Assembly (NCBI GenBank): GCA_963966185.1
Contig: CAWZYM010000346.1
Span: 437,001 to 501,000 of the forward strand
Source: Rhabditoides inermis
Taxonomy: Eukaryota; Nematoda; Chromadorea; Rhabditida; Rhabditidae
Direction: 5' to 3'
DNA length: 64,000 nt
Shown here one piece after another: positions 24,088-37,392 of the stretch (its first letter is position 1; each line of letters starts with the position of its first letter). The notes under the pieces are model-generated. The model worked only from the letters and a program-made list of their open reading frames with translations. It was not told the DNA's origin and did no database searches. The translations under genes and the position numbers were made by a program.

Positions 24088-24606
24088 TTAGAAAGGAAAC
24101 GGGAATGGGTATTTTTGAAAATCGACCATAATGATCTCTTCATAGTCCAGTTGTTCATGTTTGTCGGTCGTCGGACTTTCGTCTTCCTCGTCGTCGTTAG
24201 ATAAGGTGGAGGACGAAGAGCTGAAGGTGTCGTCTTCTTCCGCGACGAAGTCGATCTGCTTTAGCAAAGCCTTGATGCGCTCCTTCTTCGACTTCTCCAT
24301 TGTTTTCTTGACGGATATCAAAGAAAGCTTGGAAGGCGAGTTCAACGGACCCTGGCAATGATCATACCTCCTCGCGATATGCGCTCCTGATGGCTCCGTT
24401 CGGAGTACAGGTGCCGGCGACGCCCAAGGTCGCGTCTGCTTGCTCTCCCTCTTGCCTATAAAACATTGCAGACACTCGAAGACAACACAACGGTGTTGAT
24501 CGTACCTTGTCACTGATCGGGAGATGATTCCGTGTGGCGGATCGGTGTCAATACTCAACGGCAGTGGGGGCTGACAGCGAGTGATGCTGGTTTGATGATA
24601 AAACAC
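24088..24606 (-). CDS. Hypothetical protein with acidic Ser-rich C-terminus
   Basis: Continuous frame of 172 codons. The C-terminal half looks genuinely coding: a Lys-rich helix (MEKSKKERIKALLKQ), then an acidic/serine stretch (EEDDTFSSSSSTLSNDDEED), ending YPFPFPF. A possible 47-bp intron (GTACG...TATAG, near 24460-24506) does not restore phase, so the start is uncertain; an internal Met near 24300 is an alternative start. It lies downstream of lipase 1 on the same strand. No family recognised. Confidence 0.4.
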   Translation of the reverse strand: MFYHQTSITRCQPPLPLSIDTDPPHGIISRSVTRYDQHRCVVFECLQCFIGKRESKQTRPWASPAPVLRTEPSGAHIARRYDHCQGPLNSPSKLSLISVKKTMEKSKKERIKALLKQIDFVAEEDDTFSSSSSTLSNDDEEDESPTTDKHEQLDYEEIIMVDFQKYPFPFPF

Positions 24607-25085
24607 CCATATATGGGGTAGGAATTAAAGGCGTATGCTCGTTCGACGTGTGAGTGGTCTTGCATACGCGTTTTATATATTACCAAAAGTGTTTGTATTG
24701 CTCGTTGGCTTGTGTGTTTGCATATGAGAGGGTAATGCATGGCAATCCTGCCTTCAGGCGTGTTTGCTGACCTCACATGGTCGGCGCGACCTCTGATCTC
24801 TGATAGCCTTTGCGCGATTATCCATGTTTGTCGACTGTCTCTAAGAATGGGCGTGTGTGAGCGTGTCGTATGGCAAACATAGGTATGAAGAATGTAATGA
24901 ATATGACGGATTTGGAAGGTACTTCGAGAGTGAACAAGTCTCAGCATCAATCCTCTCTTAAGCTGAGGCAGGGTCGACACAAATAACGCGAGACAACGGT
25001 CTCATTTTCAGTTATGTTCACTTTTCACAATTTTGAATGCGTTTATTATTACATACATACTCGTCAGGGATTTGTGGTCGCACGT
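24607..25085. other. Intergenic stretch
   Basis: Between lipase 1 and the acidic ORF on the - strand. An open frame at 24555-24980 has no support from composition or splice sites. Confidence 0.4.
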
Positions 25086-26282
25086 TCAGTTCTTGGGCCA
25101 GACGCAAGCGGTCTCGTGCCACGATCCCAGCGCAATGCCGAAATACACGGTGTGATCCTTGGCGCTCAGGCTCTGTAATATGTAGCGTCGTGTAAACGGG
25201 TACGCGCGACGGTCGCGGCGCGTGTGCGGCGCGTGCGCGTCGCGGTCGGCGCTACTCACCGTCAGCGGCACGGTGTTGGAGCAGGCGTGGTCGTCGGCGC
25301 GCGTGCACAACTGGTACGTCGAGCCCTCCGACATGTCGTTGTCATACCACACCTGATATTCAAATATCATTTTTTAAATTCAAATATTCATTGAAAGGAA
25401 AAGGCTTGCAAAAATATATCTGCTTCTCATTGTCTGCTTCACATAGGACACAAGTTTTCAAGATCTCTACAATGCTCTACAATGCTCTTCCACAAACAAC
25501 CAAAATGTCAGTCGCACGGTGGTAGGACTGGTTTACGCTGCATACCTCGTATCTGTGGTGGAAGGGCGAGTCGAAGAGGTCGTCGAAGTTCCTCGGCGGG
25601 ATGTGAGCGACCAGGTCGTGGTGGTGGATCACGCGGTGGTGGTTCTTCACCTGCAACCACATCCCCCATAACCCGTGTTTTGAAAAGTGTAACGTTGCAC
25701 AACAAGATTGCTATATGAACGGCCCGATGATATTGAGATGAGACTAGAGTAGCACACGAAAAACTCGTAGCAGTCCGTAGTGCAAACCGTTGAAGGATAT
25801 CAGATAATGAATAGAATCGCACTGACCAAGTTGTCGTGTCCCTCGGCGTACTGGATGTCTCCCGTCCTCGGTTGTCCGAACGTGACCAGGTGGATCTTAT
25901 CGGCGGTGAAGTACTTCTTGCTGGCGCAGTAGGCAGAGCCGAGAGAAGCCATCGCTCCTCCGAGAGAGTGACCGACGAACTGAATATTTTTTTTAGATTT
26001 CAACATATCAAACCTAGCATTGAGTGAGATGAGAATTTGAAATGGAACTAATCAATAACAAATGTTTTTGTTTGTTTTTTGTAGCGCGCAACTGCACCCA
26101 TTGCAAAGAAGTACTCATTGACTAGGAAGAACTGTTGGTGACACGTAAGTGGAATCAAAGTTTTTCTCATGCGCCAGACGAGGATACGAATCATCCGCGC
26201 TATTTCACCCATTTATTTCACTCCCTTCTTTTACTCTGACCATGGAAAGATACCGAGAGAGGGAGAGAGAGAGGGAGAGAGA

Positions 26283-26328
<46 letters not shown>

Positions 26329-26584
26329 GAGGAAGAGAGGGAGAGGGAGAGAGATAGAGAAAGAGAGAGAGAGAGAGAGGGAGAGAGAGAGAGAGAGAGA
26401 GAGACTCACCCATGCCTGGAAGGTGGGATACTTGAGTATGAGCGACTGCAGGTCGTGCTCCATTCCACCCTGCCAGATATCGTTGAAGGCGTTGAAGAAG
26501 TAGTCGTCGACGTTGCCGCCGGAAATGAACTTCTGCATCTTCTTGAACAGATAGTCCAGACCCTCGTCCAGCAGCTGAAACGGG

Positions 26585-26670
<86 letters not shown>

Positions 26671-27506
26671 ACTACATTGCTGCTGCTGGTTTTTTTTTCA
26701 CCGTTCACTTATCGGAAATAAAAGTGTGGAACTTGGGAGAAAGTTTGCGTTGCGATGTTATCGCATATCGCGTCCGTTCGTTTTATCAGACAGTGCGTAG
26801 CGAACTGTGAAAAAGCGGAAACGTGTGAAAAATGTGTGTAGTCTGTTCTGATCAGCGATACTATTGCCAACACATGTGCGTTAATGCGTTCAACGTGCGT
26901 TCATGTAATGCCGCTACCAGCACACAGCTACCAGCACACAGCTACCAGCACTCTTTCCATCTGATTTTGGGCGAATAGAAAATCACACCATCACACCACC
27001 ACACCACCACACCATCACACCATCATACCACTCACACAACCCACACCTCCACTCCTGTACACCACCACACCACATATAGGAAATCACACCACCACACCAC
27101 TCACACAACCCACACCACCATACTACCACACCATCAACATAATCAGTCGTAGAGAATAGTGTGGTTGTGTTAAGTTGTGGTGATGTGATGGTGTTGTGTT
27201 GTGGTGGTGTGGTTGTGTGATGGTGTGATGGTGTGGTGGTGTGGTGGTGTGGTGGTGTGGTGGTGTGATGGTGTGAACTCCATATTGCCCTGATTTTGAG
27301 ACAACCATATCTTCTTGCTTCCCGTCCCTCAACTATGCATAGATACCCACCTGCTTGTCTCCCTTGCTGCCCCTGAATGCGATAACCAGTGCCTGCTGCT
27401 GCTCGTTGACTGCCAGGTAGCCGAGACAGGTGTCGCCGTCCTTGTCACACGGAAACTCGTACGACTTGTAGAGCAGCGTGCCGGGCACCTGTATGGGGAA
27501 TGTTTG

Positions 27507-27542
<36 letters not shown>

Positions 27543-28456
27543 TTTCTCTTTTTCCCTGTCTCTCTCTCTCTCTCTCTCTCCTTTTCTCTTTTTCCCTGTC
27601 CCTCTTTGTCTCTATCTGTATTTCAATCTCTTTATGTGTATTTCTGTTCTCTCTCTCTCTCCTTCTCTCTCTCTCTCCCCCCTCTCTCTCTCTCTCTCTC
27701 TCTCCCTCTCTCCTCACCTGGTTCAGACATGCCTGCATGCCCGCGCTCGTCTCCGCGTTCGTGGCACCGACCAGAGGCATCACCACCTGAATGATTGACT
27801 GGTTCCTGTTTCCTGGTTCCTGGTTCACCATATACAGTAGTACATTCAGTTAACGTCTCTTTTACGGTTCTTAGTGTTGTGACTTAGTCAACTGGTTCCA
27901 ACTGGTTCCTGGTTCCTAATGTAATGTGCAGTTTACCTGTTCTGTTACTTGGTGAATTACTCTTTAAGTGGTTTTTGTATTGTGGACTGGTTCCGACTGG
28001 TTCCTGGTTCTCTGGTTCTCTGGTTCCAACGCACCTTCTTGGTGAACGTCTCGTTGTAGGCCTGGCTCGGCGTGGGATCCAGGGGGCAGTCGAACGCGTG
28101 GTCGACGATGTTCAGCGCCTGAATCGATCGATTATCGATTAATTGATTAGATGTATTGATCCATTATCAAAGTACTGATTCTACACTTTTCGATCGATTA
28201 TCGATTTATTGATTAGATGTATTGATCCATTATCTAAGTACTGATTCTACACTTTTCGTGCGATTTGCCTATTTTGGACACCGCTCAGCAAACAGTATTG
28301 TTTAATGTTTATATTTTGAAACGTAACTGGTCATCAACACTGCAGATGTCTCACAACATGTTAATAACAACTGAAACGTATCGAATTCGCAAGGATTTCG
28401 TTTTGTACGTGTCGAAGTCACATTTGCGATTCCGAACAAACTCTTGATACAAGTAT

Positions 28457-28494
<38 letters not shown>

Positions 28495-28789
28495 TCCAAT
28501 GTGTTTCACGAACACCCACCTTGCAGTCGATATCGGCAGCGGAGTGGCAGCCGTTGTCGGAAGCGCACCATCTGGAATAGAAAAGAGGATGATTGTAGTA
28601 TTCGATAAATACATTGATTTAATTCTAACAAGCTGCAACTTTTCTGTCAAATGAACTTGTTAATAAACAGAAATAGTACATAGAGAGATGAGAGAGATGA
28701 GAGAGAGATGAAAGAGAAAGAGACAGAGACAGACAGTGAGACAGACAAACATAGACACATAGACAGAAAGGGAGAGAGAGAGCGATGAA

Positions 28790-28822
<33 letters not shown>

Positions 28823-28966
28823 GAAGTAGGAGGTGTACCTGCAGCTCATGAGTCCCTCCTTGGCGGCCGCACAGCTCCTGCAGTCCATGTGCGATCCGCA
28901 CTTGGCGGCTGCCAACGAGAAGAGCGAGAGGAGGAGGAGGAGGGGGAGGCCGGTCCTGGTCAGCAT
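25086..28966 (-). CDS. Secreted class-3 lipase (fungal lipase-like), lipase 1
   Basis: Predicted triacylglycerol/phospholipid hydrolase of 357 residues, secreted. Exons on -: 28966-28839, 28571-28520, 28118-28035, 27786-27718, 27488-27351, 26574-26410, 25979-25827, 25650-25546, 25352-25260, 25172-25086, all in phase. Signal peptide residues 1-21 (MLTRTGLPLLLLLSLFSLAAA), then a Cys-rich N-terminal module ([19 protein letters not shown]) typical of nematode members. Core motifs: oxyanion segment ALVIAFRGS, nucleophile elbow FVGHSLGGAMASL at the start of exon 7, strand IHLVTFGQPR, then VIHHHDLVAHIPP, which should supply the catalytic Asp and a His-rich loop; the C-terminal HETACVW may supply another. 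An acceptor (TTTGCTTGCAG) 2 bp before the ATG suggests a 5' UTR intron or trans-splice site. Introns carry large microsatellites. Lipase 2 is the inverted paralogue. Confidence 0.92.
26250..26403. repeat. (GA)n microsatellite in lipase 1 intron
   Basis: About 150 bp of GA/GGGA dinucleotides, ending 7 bp from the exon 6 donor of lipase 1 (intron 6). Confidence 0.95.
26582..26671. repeat. (GTT)n microsatellite in lipase 1 intron
   Basis: About 29 uninterrupted GTT triplets starting 8 bp upstream (in transcript sense) of the exon 6 acceptor. In the lipase sense it reads (AAC)n. Confidence 0.95.
26985..27280. repeat. Palindromic CACCACACC / GGTGTGGTG satellite
   Basis: The left half (26985-27135) consists of CACACCACC/CACACCATC units; the right half (27165-27280) of the complementary GGTGTGGTGGTG units, with a ~30-bp centre. 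The two can form a long imperfect hairpin inside lipase 1 intron 5. Confidence 0.85.
27507..27716. repeat. (CT)n microsatellite in lipase 1 intron 4
   Basis: Interrupted CT tracts, including a ~50-bp internal duplication (TCTCTCC TTTTCTCTTTTTCCCTGTC twice). In the lipase sense it is GA. Lipase 2 has a shorter tract in the same intron. Confidence 0.9.
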
Positions 28967-29993
28967 ACCTGCAAGCAAGGGATGTCTATGGATGACGGTG
29001 AGAATCGCGAGAGTCTAGCGAGCACCGCGACAGGGTCTAATTGAATTCTCTCAGTAAGTGCGTGCGCTGTGGGGCAGTTGAGAGAAAGACGGACTGTCAA
29101 ATATACTGATGAGTAGCGCGGCAGCATACTTAGAGATAGATCAGAGAAGGAGGGACAGTCGACTCGCGAGAATCTACTACCGCGACAAGGTCTAGTTCTA
29201 TTCTCGCGATAGGTGCGCGTGAGGTGTAGCAGATTGCAGATAGTCGCTTCGGGAGAATCTAGTGATGATCACGTGTTGCGGCAGCATACCTGAGAGGTGT
29301 GGATCAAAGACGAAATCTGGTGAAAACCGCCATGTGCACAGGTGGGATTACGAAATATCAAACAGTGTTATAGGAAACTAACAACACCTAAGCCACAACA
29401 GACACAACTCGCTCTGAGAATGAGAGTTCAAAAAGGTTTGTTTTAGTTCTAACCAAAACCAATTTCCGTCCGCTTTTGTACCAACTTGGATTAGAGTGAG
29501 AATGATGCAAAATCATGCTTGACGTCTAACCTTTGATAAAGCAAGGCTCCGGCGAGAAACTTATCAGATCATATCGCATCACTCAATCACAATGCATCCC
29601 AAAAAAATCATTTCTTCGTAATCTCAAACTTCTATTAGGTCAATAGAACAAAGAAGCCCAGGGAATTCTCAAGAAGACACAGTGAAAACCCACCAAAACC
29701 GAGTTATAGTCTAGGGGGTTACGGTAACAGCTTACTGATAACTGATAGCAGAGTAGTCTGGTGAGGTGACCCTATCGAAACACGTGTTGGGAGCGACGAA
29801 TTTATACGATGGCAGAGTTATCACAGCTTATCACAGCCCATCTCGCACCTATAAAATTATGAATCGGCGCGTAAAAACGCGCAAAAGAGCCATTAAACGA
29901 CTGCGCGGGATATCAGCCATTAGGTGGCGCGAGTTTGCGCAATTTTGGAGAATCAGCACGGTGCTAGGGAGAGAGAAAGAGAGAAAGAGAGAA

Positions 29994-30031
<38 letters not shown>

Positions 30032-30611
30032 GAGGGGACAAGGATCACCGGTCTGAAAAGTCCCGGGTATGACACCTTGTCAATTGAGCACGTGTTATGC
30101 TGTCGTAAAAACCGCGGAACGGATATCTAGCGAATCAAACGCCGTGCCAACTCTAATTCTTATCGCACTTTACTCGTAAATTCGTGGAATTCAACCTTGT
30201 TTGTATGGAATGCGATCAAAGTTCTCAAGCGACCAATAAAGCATAGAACAAGGTAACATTGCAGGTATTCAGGTATTTATTTATCTTGTTTTCTGCTGAC
30301 TGGGTGTGAGAACAATTGCTGCAAGCTGCAACAGGCTGCATAATTCCTACTCTCTATGAGAAATAAGATAATTTTCCTACAAACGCAATACCAACAATAA
30401 AATAGACACATACATAGTACATTTGTTGTTCAAGGTTAATTCGAAATGTCAATGAGTTTATATTGCGAAACTCATCCGCTAACGAAATGACGAGCCTACG
30501 TGTCCGATGATTTCGAACAAAGATTACTTACATCAGCATATTTCCATCCTTCTCATTGCAACTTCGCGTCGCTCGTTGGCCGGTCGTCATTCCCTTCCCT
30601 CTCTCTCCCCA
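28967..30611. promoter_or_regulatory. Divergent intergenic region between lipase 1 and TFP-M1
   Basis: Shared head-to-head promoter region of lipase 1 (-) and TFP-M1 (+). Most of it is repeated in inverted orientation at 60854-62484 between TFP-M4 and lipase 2. Near the lipase end, two imperfect ~150-bp repeats carry CGCGAGAATCTA, CCGCGACA-GGTCTA and GCAGCATAC. A (GA)n tract lies at 29967-30031. Confidence 0.65.
30505..30611 (+). promoter_or_regulatory. Conserved leader/promoter block of TFP-M1
   Basis: Directly precedes the ATG. The elements TTTCGAACAAAGATTACT, CATCAGCAT, TTCGCGTCGCTCG and CCGGTCGTCATTCCCTTC recur in the same order before TFP-M2, M3 and M4 while surrounding DNA differs. Confidence 0.65.
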
Positions 30612-30723
30612 ATGAAGGTCCGCTGGATCCCCCTCCTCCTACTTCTCCTCTGCGTCTCTGCCGGTGGCTCCGCGGAAGGGAACGGTTTGAGTGGAGAGGA
30701 CGGTGAGAGAGAGCGAGAGCGAG

Positions 30724-30791
<68 letters not shown>

Positions 30792-30868
30792 GGAAAGGAG
30801 AAGAGAGGGAAAAAGAAAGGAGATGAGGGGGAGAGGGAGGAAGAGGGACAGATAGAGGAGGAGAGAGG

Positions 30869-30910
<42 letters not shown>

Positions 30911-32575
30911 AGGGGGGGGGAGAAAGAGAAAAATCCATGTATCCGACTATTAACCTGCGTGTTTTCAGAAACTTCGCAGAACGAGACTTTGAACTATGAT
31001 TTGGCGAAAGATCTTCGATCGTTCGGGGTGAAAAACGAATCGCAAAAATGGTTCATTGAGAATTCATCGTGCCTGAACGGAACAGGTGAGTACTGCTTGC
31101 TGTAACTCATACTTTTTTTTTCATAATGTGTTCGTTCCCCTCTCATGTCAGGCGGAAACAATTGACTATAGCATTTATACGGAATAAAAGGTTACGCTAC
31201 ACTCACACGTTAGTCCGCCACACGCGTCCGTCACACCTATCACACTCTCAATCGACAGCGAAAAAACAAAAAAAATATCACTTGTTCACAGCTTCTATTC
31301 GCAATGTTGACCACGCGTCTAAGTATAGTTTTGTTCAGGGAGATCGGAGATAGTTGCTTTGTACATTTAACTACAGAAATGAAGATACTCATTTTCCGTG
31401 CGGGACCACACACCGGGTATTCGATGAAAATGATCTCGTGCTCTTCCAATGGCTACGAGAAATGATCATGCGTTTTCGAAATTGCAGCCTGCGAGTGCGA
31501 GATCATTTTCACCGATTGCCCGGTTTGTGGTCCCGCACGGAAAATGAGTACTTTATTTCTGCAGTCAAATGTACGAACGAAATTAAGTAAAAGTGTGCGG
31601 GTGCGGTGGTTCAGTGGTGATGGATATGTACTGATACACAATCATTCGATAATCAAATCCTACCAGTGTACTCTGGCTGGCACGACGACTGACTGAGTGC
31701 AGCCGCGGTGTCACAACAGAAAGACCCCTCTCCCCCACATGTCCACTACTGGTTGTAGCCACATCCCAAAGTGCAGTATCCATAACAGACAGCGTAACAA
31801 CATCACCAATTTATTACGGCATATCTGTAGGGTGAGGGTAGAGTCGAGTGACTGTCCTATTTGATCTTTTCGGGGGCGGGCGACCGCGCCCGATCGCCGT
31901 TTCCGACACCGCGACAAAAATCACATATATTATCTCTCAAAACTAATTGCGTAAAGAGAGTCAGTTTGTCTAGACCCAATTCAACAAAAGCAAATATCAT
32001 ATATTTCACATAATCAATATATACATTATCCAAGCATCATGTTCACGTTTCAATTTTAGATGGCGCTTTTGATGTTGTGACATATACCACCCAGGTTTCG
32101 ATTAGAAATAGCTCAAACTACGTCGACTATTTCATTGCAACCAAGGCATGCAATATCTCGTTGGGAACACAATCTTATTCGAAATGTTTAGAGTTGTAAT
32201 CTGGTTATAAAGTAGTGTTTCTGAATTTATAAATCAGTAAGTTGTAAATAACATAATTTTTTTTAGCGACTTGAAAATTGAAAGTTACGCCGGCCGTTGT
32301 TCAAAAAACTTTCATTATATTTATCATATGTGCTCGGTTGGTACAAATACAACGCTGACTTGTTGCTGCCCCAATATCCACTGTCAAAAGGTGTTTTTTT
32401 TTCTCATTCTTTTTTCTCTGAATAAATATGTTATTGTTTTAGATACTTCTCGACATGAAGAAAATCGGTTTACTTCCAAGAGACCTTATTGGTTCTGCCC
32501 CAAATCAGGAAGGTAACCGAAGGATTTTTTCATAATTCATGATAGGTTTTTTTTCATAATTCATGATATGTAGGT

Positions 32576-32624
<49 letters not shown>

Positions 32625-33661
32625 AAGATTTCCTCGAACTTCACAGTACGGCAATTTTATTGTACGAGCTCACATACAATTTTCCTGCTTCTTCTCGGTC
32701 AAATTTCTCGTGCTACAGCCTCGTTGGCAGCTCGTAATACTGAGCCATCAAACTCTCTTGTTTTGCGCGCTATTTCCGCTGACTCTCTGTATTCTTCTGA
32801 TGTACCACACAACGCGCGGTTTATTGAGAGAACATAACTATAGCGCAGCTGAGAGTGCGATACAATGGTGTGTCGAAAATATGCAACTAGTACTGTTAAG
32901 TGCTGTTAAGTTTCGTGAGTGAGAATAATAGGTCATACTCACTTTATTATAACTATTTCATTTAAAAAGCATCTTCATAATTATACTTTAATCAAGTTAT
33001 GATTAACAAAAATCAATAATTCAATAACTCACATGTTTTAGGAACGTATATGACACTATCGAACGCATGTCTCGATGCCATTTGGACATACAAAACACTG
33101 CAAACAAACGTCATGGCAGATAATTCATCGATGTGGATAAAGAGTGTGGGTGACTCTTCAACCCGAGTCTGCGGTGCAAATGAGGTCAGCTGTCGAGTGT
33201 CACAACTATATACTAATACATAGTCTTGATGATTACTACTGTTACTATTCCTGTGATCACTAATATTTCCTTTTCGCAGGTGTGCGGAATACGTACGTTC
33301 TACAAGGAGTTGAAGTTCGAGTTTGGGTGTTTCCCAGTGATTCGGAGCACACTGGCGTCCGATGTATTGAGCCAGCGCTTTCCCACTGTTCGCATTCCGG
33401 ACAACATGCGTGTAGTGACCGTAATCAATCCGGTTCTCAAAAGTATCAGGAAGAAAATCTACCACGTAGGTGTTGCATACGTTATCGCATATACGTTAGT
33501 GCACGATAAATCTTCGGTAGTTAGCTGTTTGATACGGATTGCCCAGTTGTGTTACTGTATATAATCTCTTGGAAGATTAATAAAATTGTTTTAGAGAGGC
33601 AAGCTGGAAGTTGTGGATGAGCTGGGATGCTTCGGTGATAACTGCAATACCTATGTTCGTC

Positions 33662-33746
<85 letters not shown>

Positions 33747-36700
33747 CTCGCTCATTTAGATATTTGTCAACTTCTTGCTGCCAATAATTTCCAAGGACCC
33801 GGAACAATTCCAGAGCGACGGGGAAGGAGAGTCGAAACCGCCCGAAATTGGTGAGTTTATGTGTTTATGAATGAAAATACAATATTGACCGGTCAAGGAA
33901 AATTGATAAACTAAATTATTTCCGAAAATTGAGAAATGACGAAATAGCCGTCATTTTCTCAACATTCTCTCAACATTCTCTCAACACTCAACAGAGTATC
34001 GATTTTCATAGAAAGCACTATGAGTATATGATCAAAAAGGAACATGTGTTTCGTTCTTTGTTCACAAATCAAATCAAATGTTTATCCAGTATATATCATT
34101 CGTGTATTTACATACTTAATCTTGTACATATTGCACGCAGATGTAGATAAGATGGTTTGGTCAGAGCTGGGAAATTTGAGTTGCATAGCCCTTTCACTTT
34201 TCGTGACGATGTGACCGCGCGCGGTCGGGTGCGGAATTTATTCCCCCCATTCCCCTCGCCGCCCCTCGTCGCGATCTGCCCCTTGGAGAAACCTGTTGAA
34301 AGGCCGAGGAACTTCTACACCATCGTCATCGTCAACGACAAACAGGTGCTCAAACGCCTAGGCGGAGTTACATACGATGTCATCTACCATCAGAATCATA
34401 TCTTATAATCTACGCTCGATGCGTGACCAGAATCGACTGGACGTGTTCGAAAACGCCATAAACCTACTCTCGTGGGATGTGATAGCAGTGCAGGAGACGT
34501 GGAGAGACGGAATACAGGAAACGCAATTCTCCCAGTCAGGTCACACCATGTACCTATCTGGAGGGAACGACGGAACGGCCGGCGTCGGTATCATCGTCAG
34601 AAAAGAACTCGCGACGCACGTCATCCAGTTCGTGCCGGTATCACCCCGCCTCGCCTATGTGGACCTACGCTTTGGAGAGACTCTACTAAGAATTGTGAGC
34701 TGCTACGCACCAACGTCGTCGTACGCGGACCTGATTTACGACGACTACCTCGAACAGGTCGCACAGACTTTCAAAAGAAGTCAAAAACGACCATCCCTGC
34801 TTATCCTAGCTGGAGACTGAAATGCCGAATTGGGAAGCGCGGCTGACACCAACGACCGCTGCATAGGACTACACGGCTACGGACAAAGGAATCAACGAGG
34901 CCACCGTCTGTACCAGTTTCTAGCTGCGAACTCGCTGCGAGCGGCGACCACATTCTATCGTCGGAGGAAGGCAAGGGCATGGACGTGGATGAGTAACGAC
35001 AGGCAGGGAACGAAGAGACAGTATGACCTCTTCTTTGTGAGAAATATGGCCGCTGTGAGACATGTGGAAATTTTGAACAAAGTAGAATTCGTCTCCGATC
35101 ACCGTCCAACCCGTCTGTCATTGAACATGCCGCATATCATAGAAAGAAGAAAGAAAATGGAGAAAGTAATAAACTGGGAGAAGTACGAGGCCTTAGTGAA
35201 GAGGAGGACACGCGACTTCGATGTGTCCTTCGAAAGAACAAATCATGTCCTACAAAACATCTTAAGGAGCTGCGTCAAAAGCGCAACTACATTCTCAGCC
35301 CCAGAGCCCAGACTAGCAAGAGACACGCTGCAAATGTTTGAAGAGAGGAGACGCCTGATGAACTCCAACGACGCAACTAGCTCGATCAGATTGGTGGAAG
35401 TGAATCGACAGCTCCGGGAGCGAATACGAAGAGATACAGAAGACCGACGGATGAAGCTATACAAGAAGTCGCTGAAGAAGACGGTCCTCTTCCAACCTAC
35501 GCTAAAACCTATCATGACAAACCTCAAAAGACCTGATGGCACTCTCACAAAAAATACAAAAGAAAAAAAGAGAGAGATAAAGAGGTATTATGATGATCTA
35601 TATTCATCAAAAAATAGCCGCCCGATGCCGATGCTGCACTATGACGAGCAGATACCTGAAGTGACTGCGTGGGAAGTGGAGAACGCTCTGCGACAGATGA
35701 AGAACAACGTAGCGCCAGGAGAGGATAGGGTGACCAAGGAGATGCTGATACACGCGCCCAACACTGTCCCTCTACTCACAAGGACAGTCAACACGGCGTT
35801 CCAGACGGCACAAATCCCCGATGGAATGGCTGATGGATTGGTACAACTCATCCCAAAAGCCGGCGACCAGCAGAATGTCAAGAACTACCGTCCGATAACA
35901 ACACTACCAACACTCTACAAGTTGATGGTGCGAATAATGCTGCTACGCATTGAAAAGCAACTCGATGCTAAACAAGGAGTGAATCAATGTGGTTTTCGGA
36001 AGGGATACAGTACTTCGGACGCGATTGTGGCGGTCAACAACGTGATCTACAAGGCGTGTGAATATCAGTTCCAAGCCGTGCTTGTCTTCGTCGACTACTC
36101 GAAAGCGTACGATTCGCTGGAGTTCAACTACATCTGGGAGTCACTGGACAAGCAGGGCGTGCCAAGCAAATACATCCGACTACTTCGTCACATCTACGAG
36201 AACGTGAACACTTCAATCCGAGTAGGAGACGAACGAACACAGATCAAAGTGGAGCGAGGCGTTAGACAAGGCTGCCTACTGTCGCCGGTACTGTTCAACT
36301 GTGTATTAGAGGAGATCACCCGAAAAGTCGACTGGGAGCAGTATGGAGAAAGGAGAGGAATCAATGTCAACGGCAAACAACTTAGCAATATACGATATGC
36401 CGATGACATAGTGTTGTTTGCAAGAAGTGCCCAAACCGCGGAGAAGATGTTACAAGAACTCGCCGACGCTAGCAAGGAGACGGGGCTGTTGATCAACACG
36501 GAGAAAACGGTGTGGATGAGCAATATGGAAAGAAGAAGGATCAAGTTCGAGGGGAAAGAGCTGCAGAGAGTGGACAACTTCAAGTATCTGGGACGACGGC
36601 TGTCTTTCGAGGAGGTTGTGTCGCCGGAGATCGACAAAAGAATATCGGCGGCTTGGGGAGCCTTCGAACAGAATCGACAGATGATGCGAAACAGGAACAT

Positions 36701-37281
36701 GCCAATGCGAATGAAAAGGGCGGTTTATCACACACATGTGCTGCCGCTTTTCTTGTACGGATCGGAGTCGTGGAACCTTCTGAAGACCGACGAGGACAAG
36801 CTAGCAGTGGCACAGCGGAAGATGGAGAGATTAATGTGCGGAATAACACTCAATCACCGCATTCGGAACGAGGACAAGGAAGGCCGTACAAGCGATGGCA
36901 AGACGAGTTCAGGGACGCGATGCCGGACAGCGGAAGGTTGAAGGCGGAATGGATACGAGCGGCGAAAATGGATTATGATACTTGGATGATGAATTTACCG
37001 GCACATTGATTTCACCTGTACATTCATTGTATATTTGTCACATTGTTGATCCCGGCAGTAATAAATAAAATAAAATAAATAGCCCTTTTATATGTTTCAG
37101 AGCCACCCGCAATCGATAACGTTCCATTGGTTGAGAGGTGATCACTATTATTACTATATCCTAATTTGCAACATTTTACAGAAAATTTAACGAAATCTAC
37201 TCTGTGGAATATAAGGACTACATGTGGTTCCGAGAAAACTGCGGTAGGGAGAGAGGGAGAGAGAGAGGGAGGGAGAGAGAA

Positions 37282-37325
<44 letters not shown>

Positions 37326-37351
37326 AGAGAGAGAGAGAGCGAGCGAGAGAG

Positions 37352-37392
<41 letters not shown>

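Noticed and set aside
24555..24980. 141-codon frame on - upstream of the acidic ORF
   Set aside because: No family, composition or splice evidence; overlaps the better frame by 50 bp.
26149..26721. 190-codon frame on +
   Set aside because: Made of GA and GTT microsatellites and the antisense of lipase 1 exon 6.
30507..30953. 148-codon + frame covering the TFP-M1 start
   Set aside because: Only 30612-30702 is coding; the remainder is a GA microsatellite following a clear GTGAG donor.
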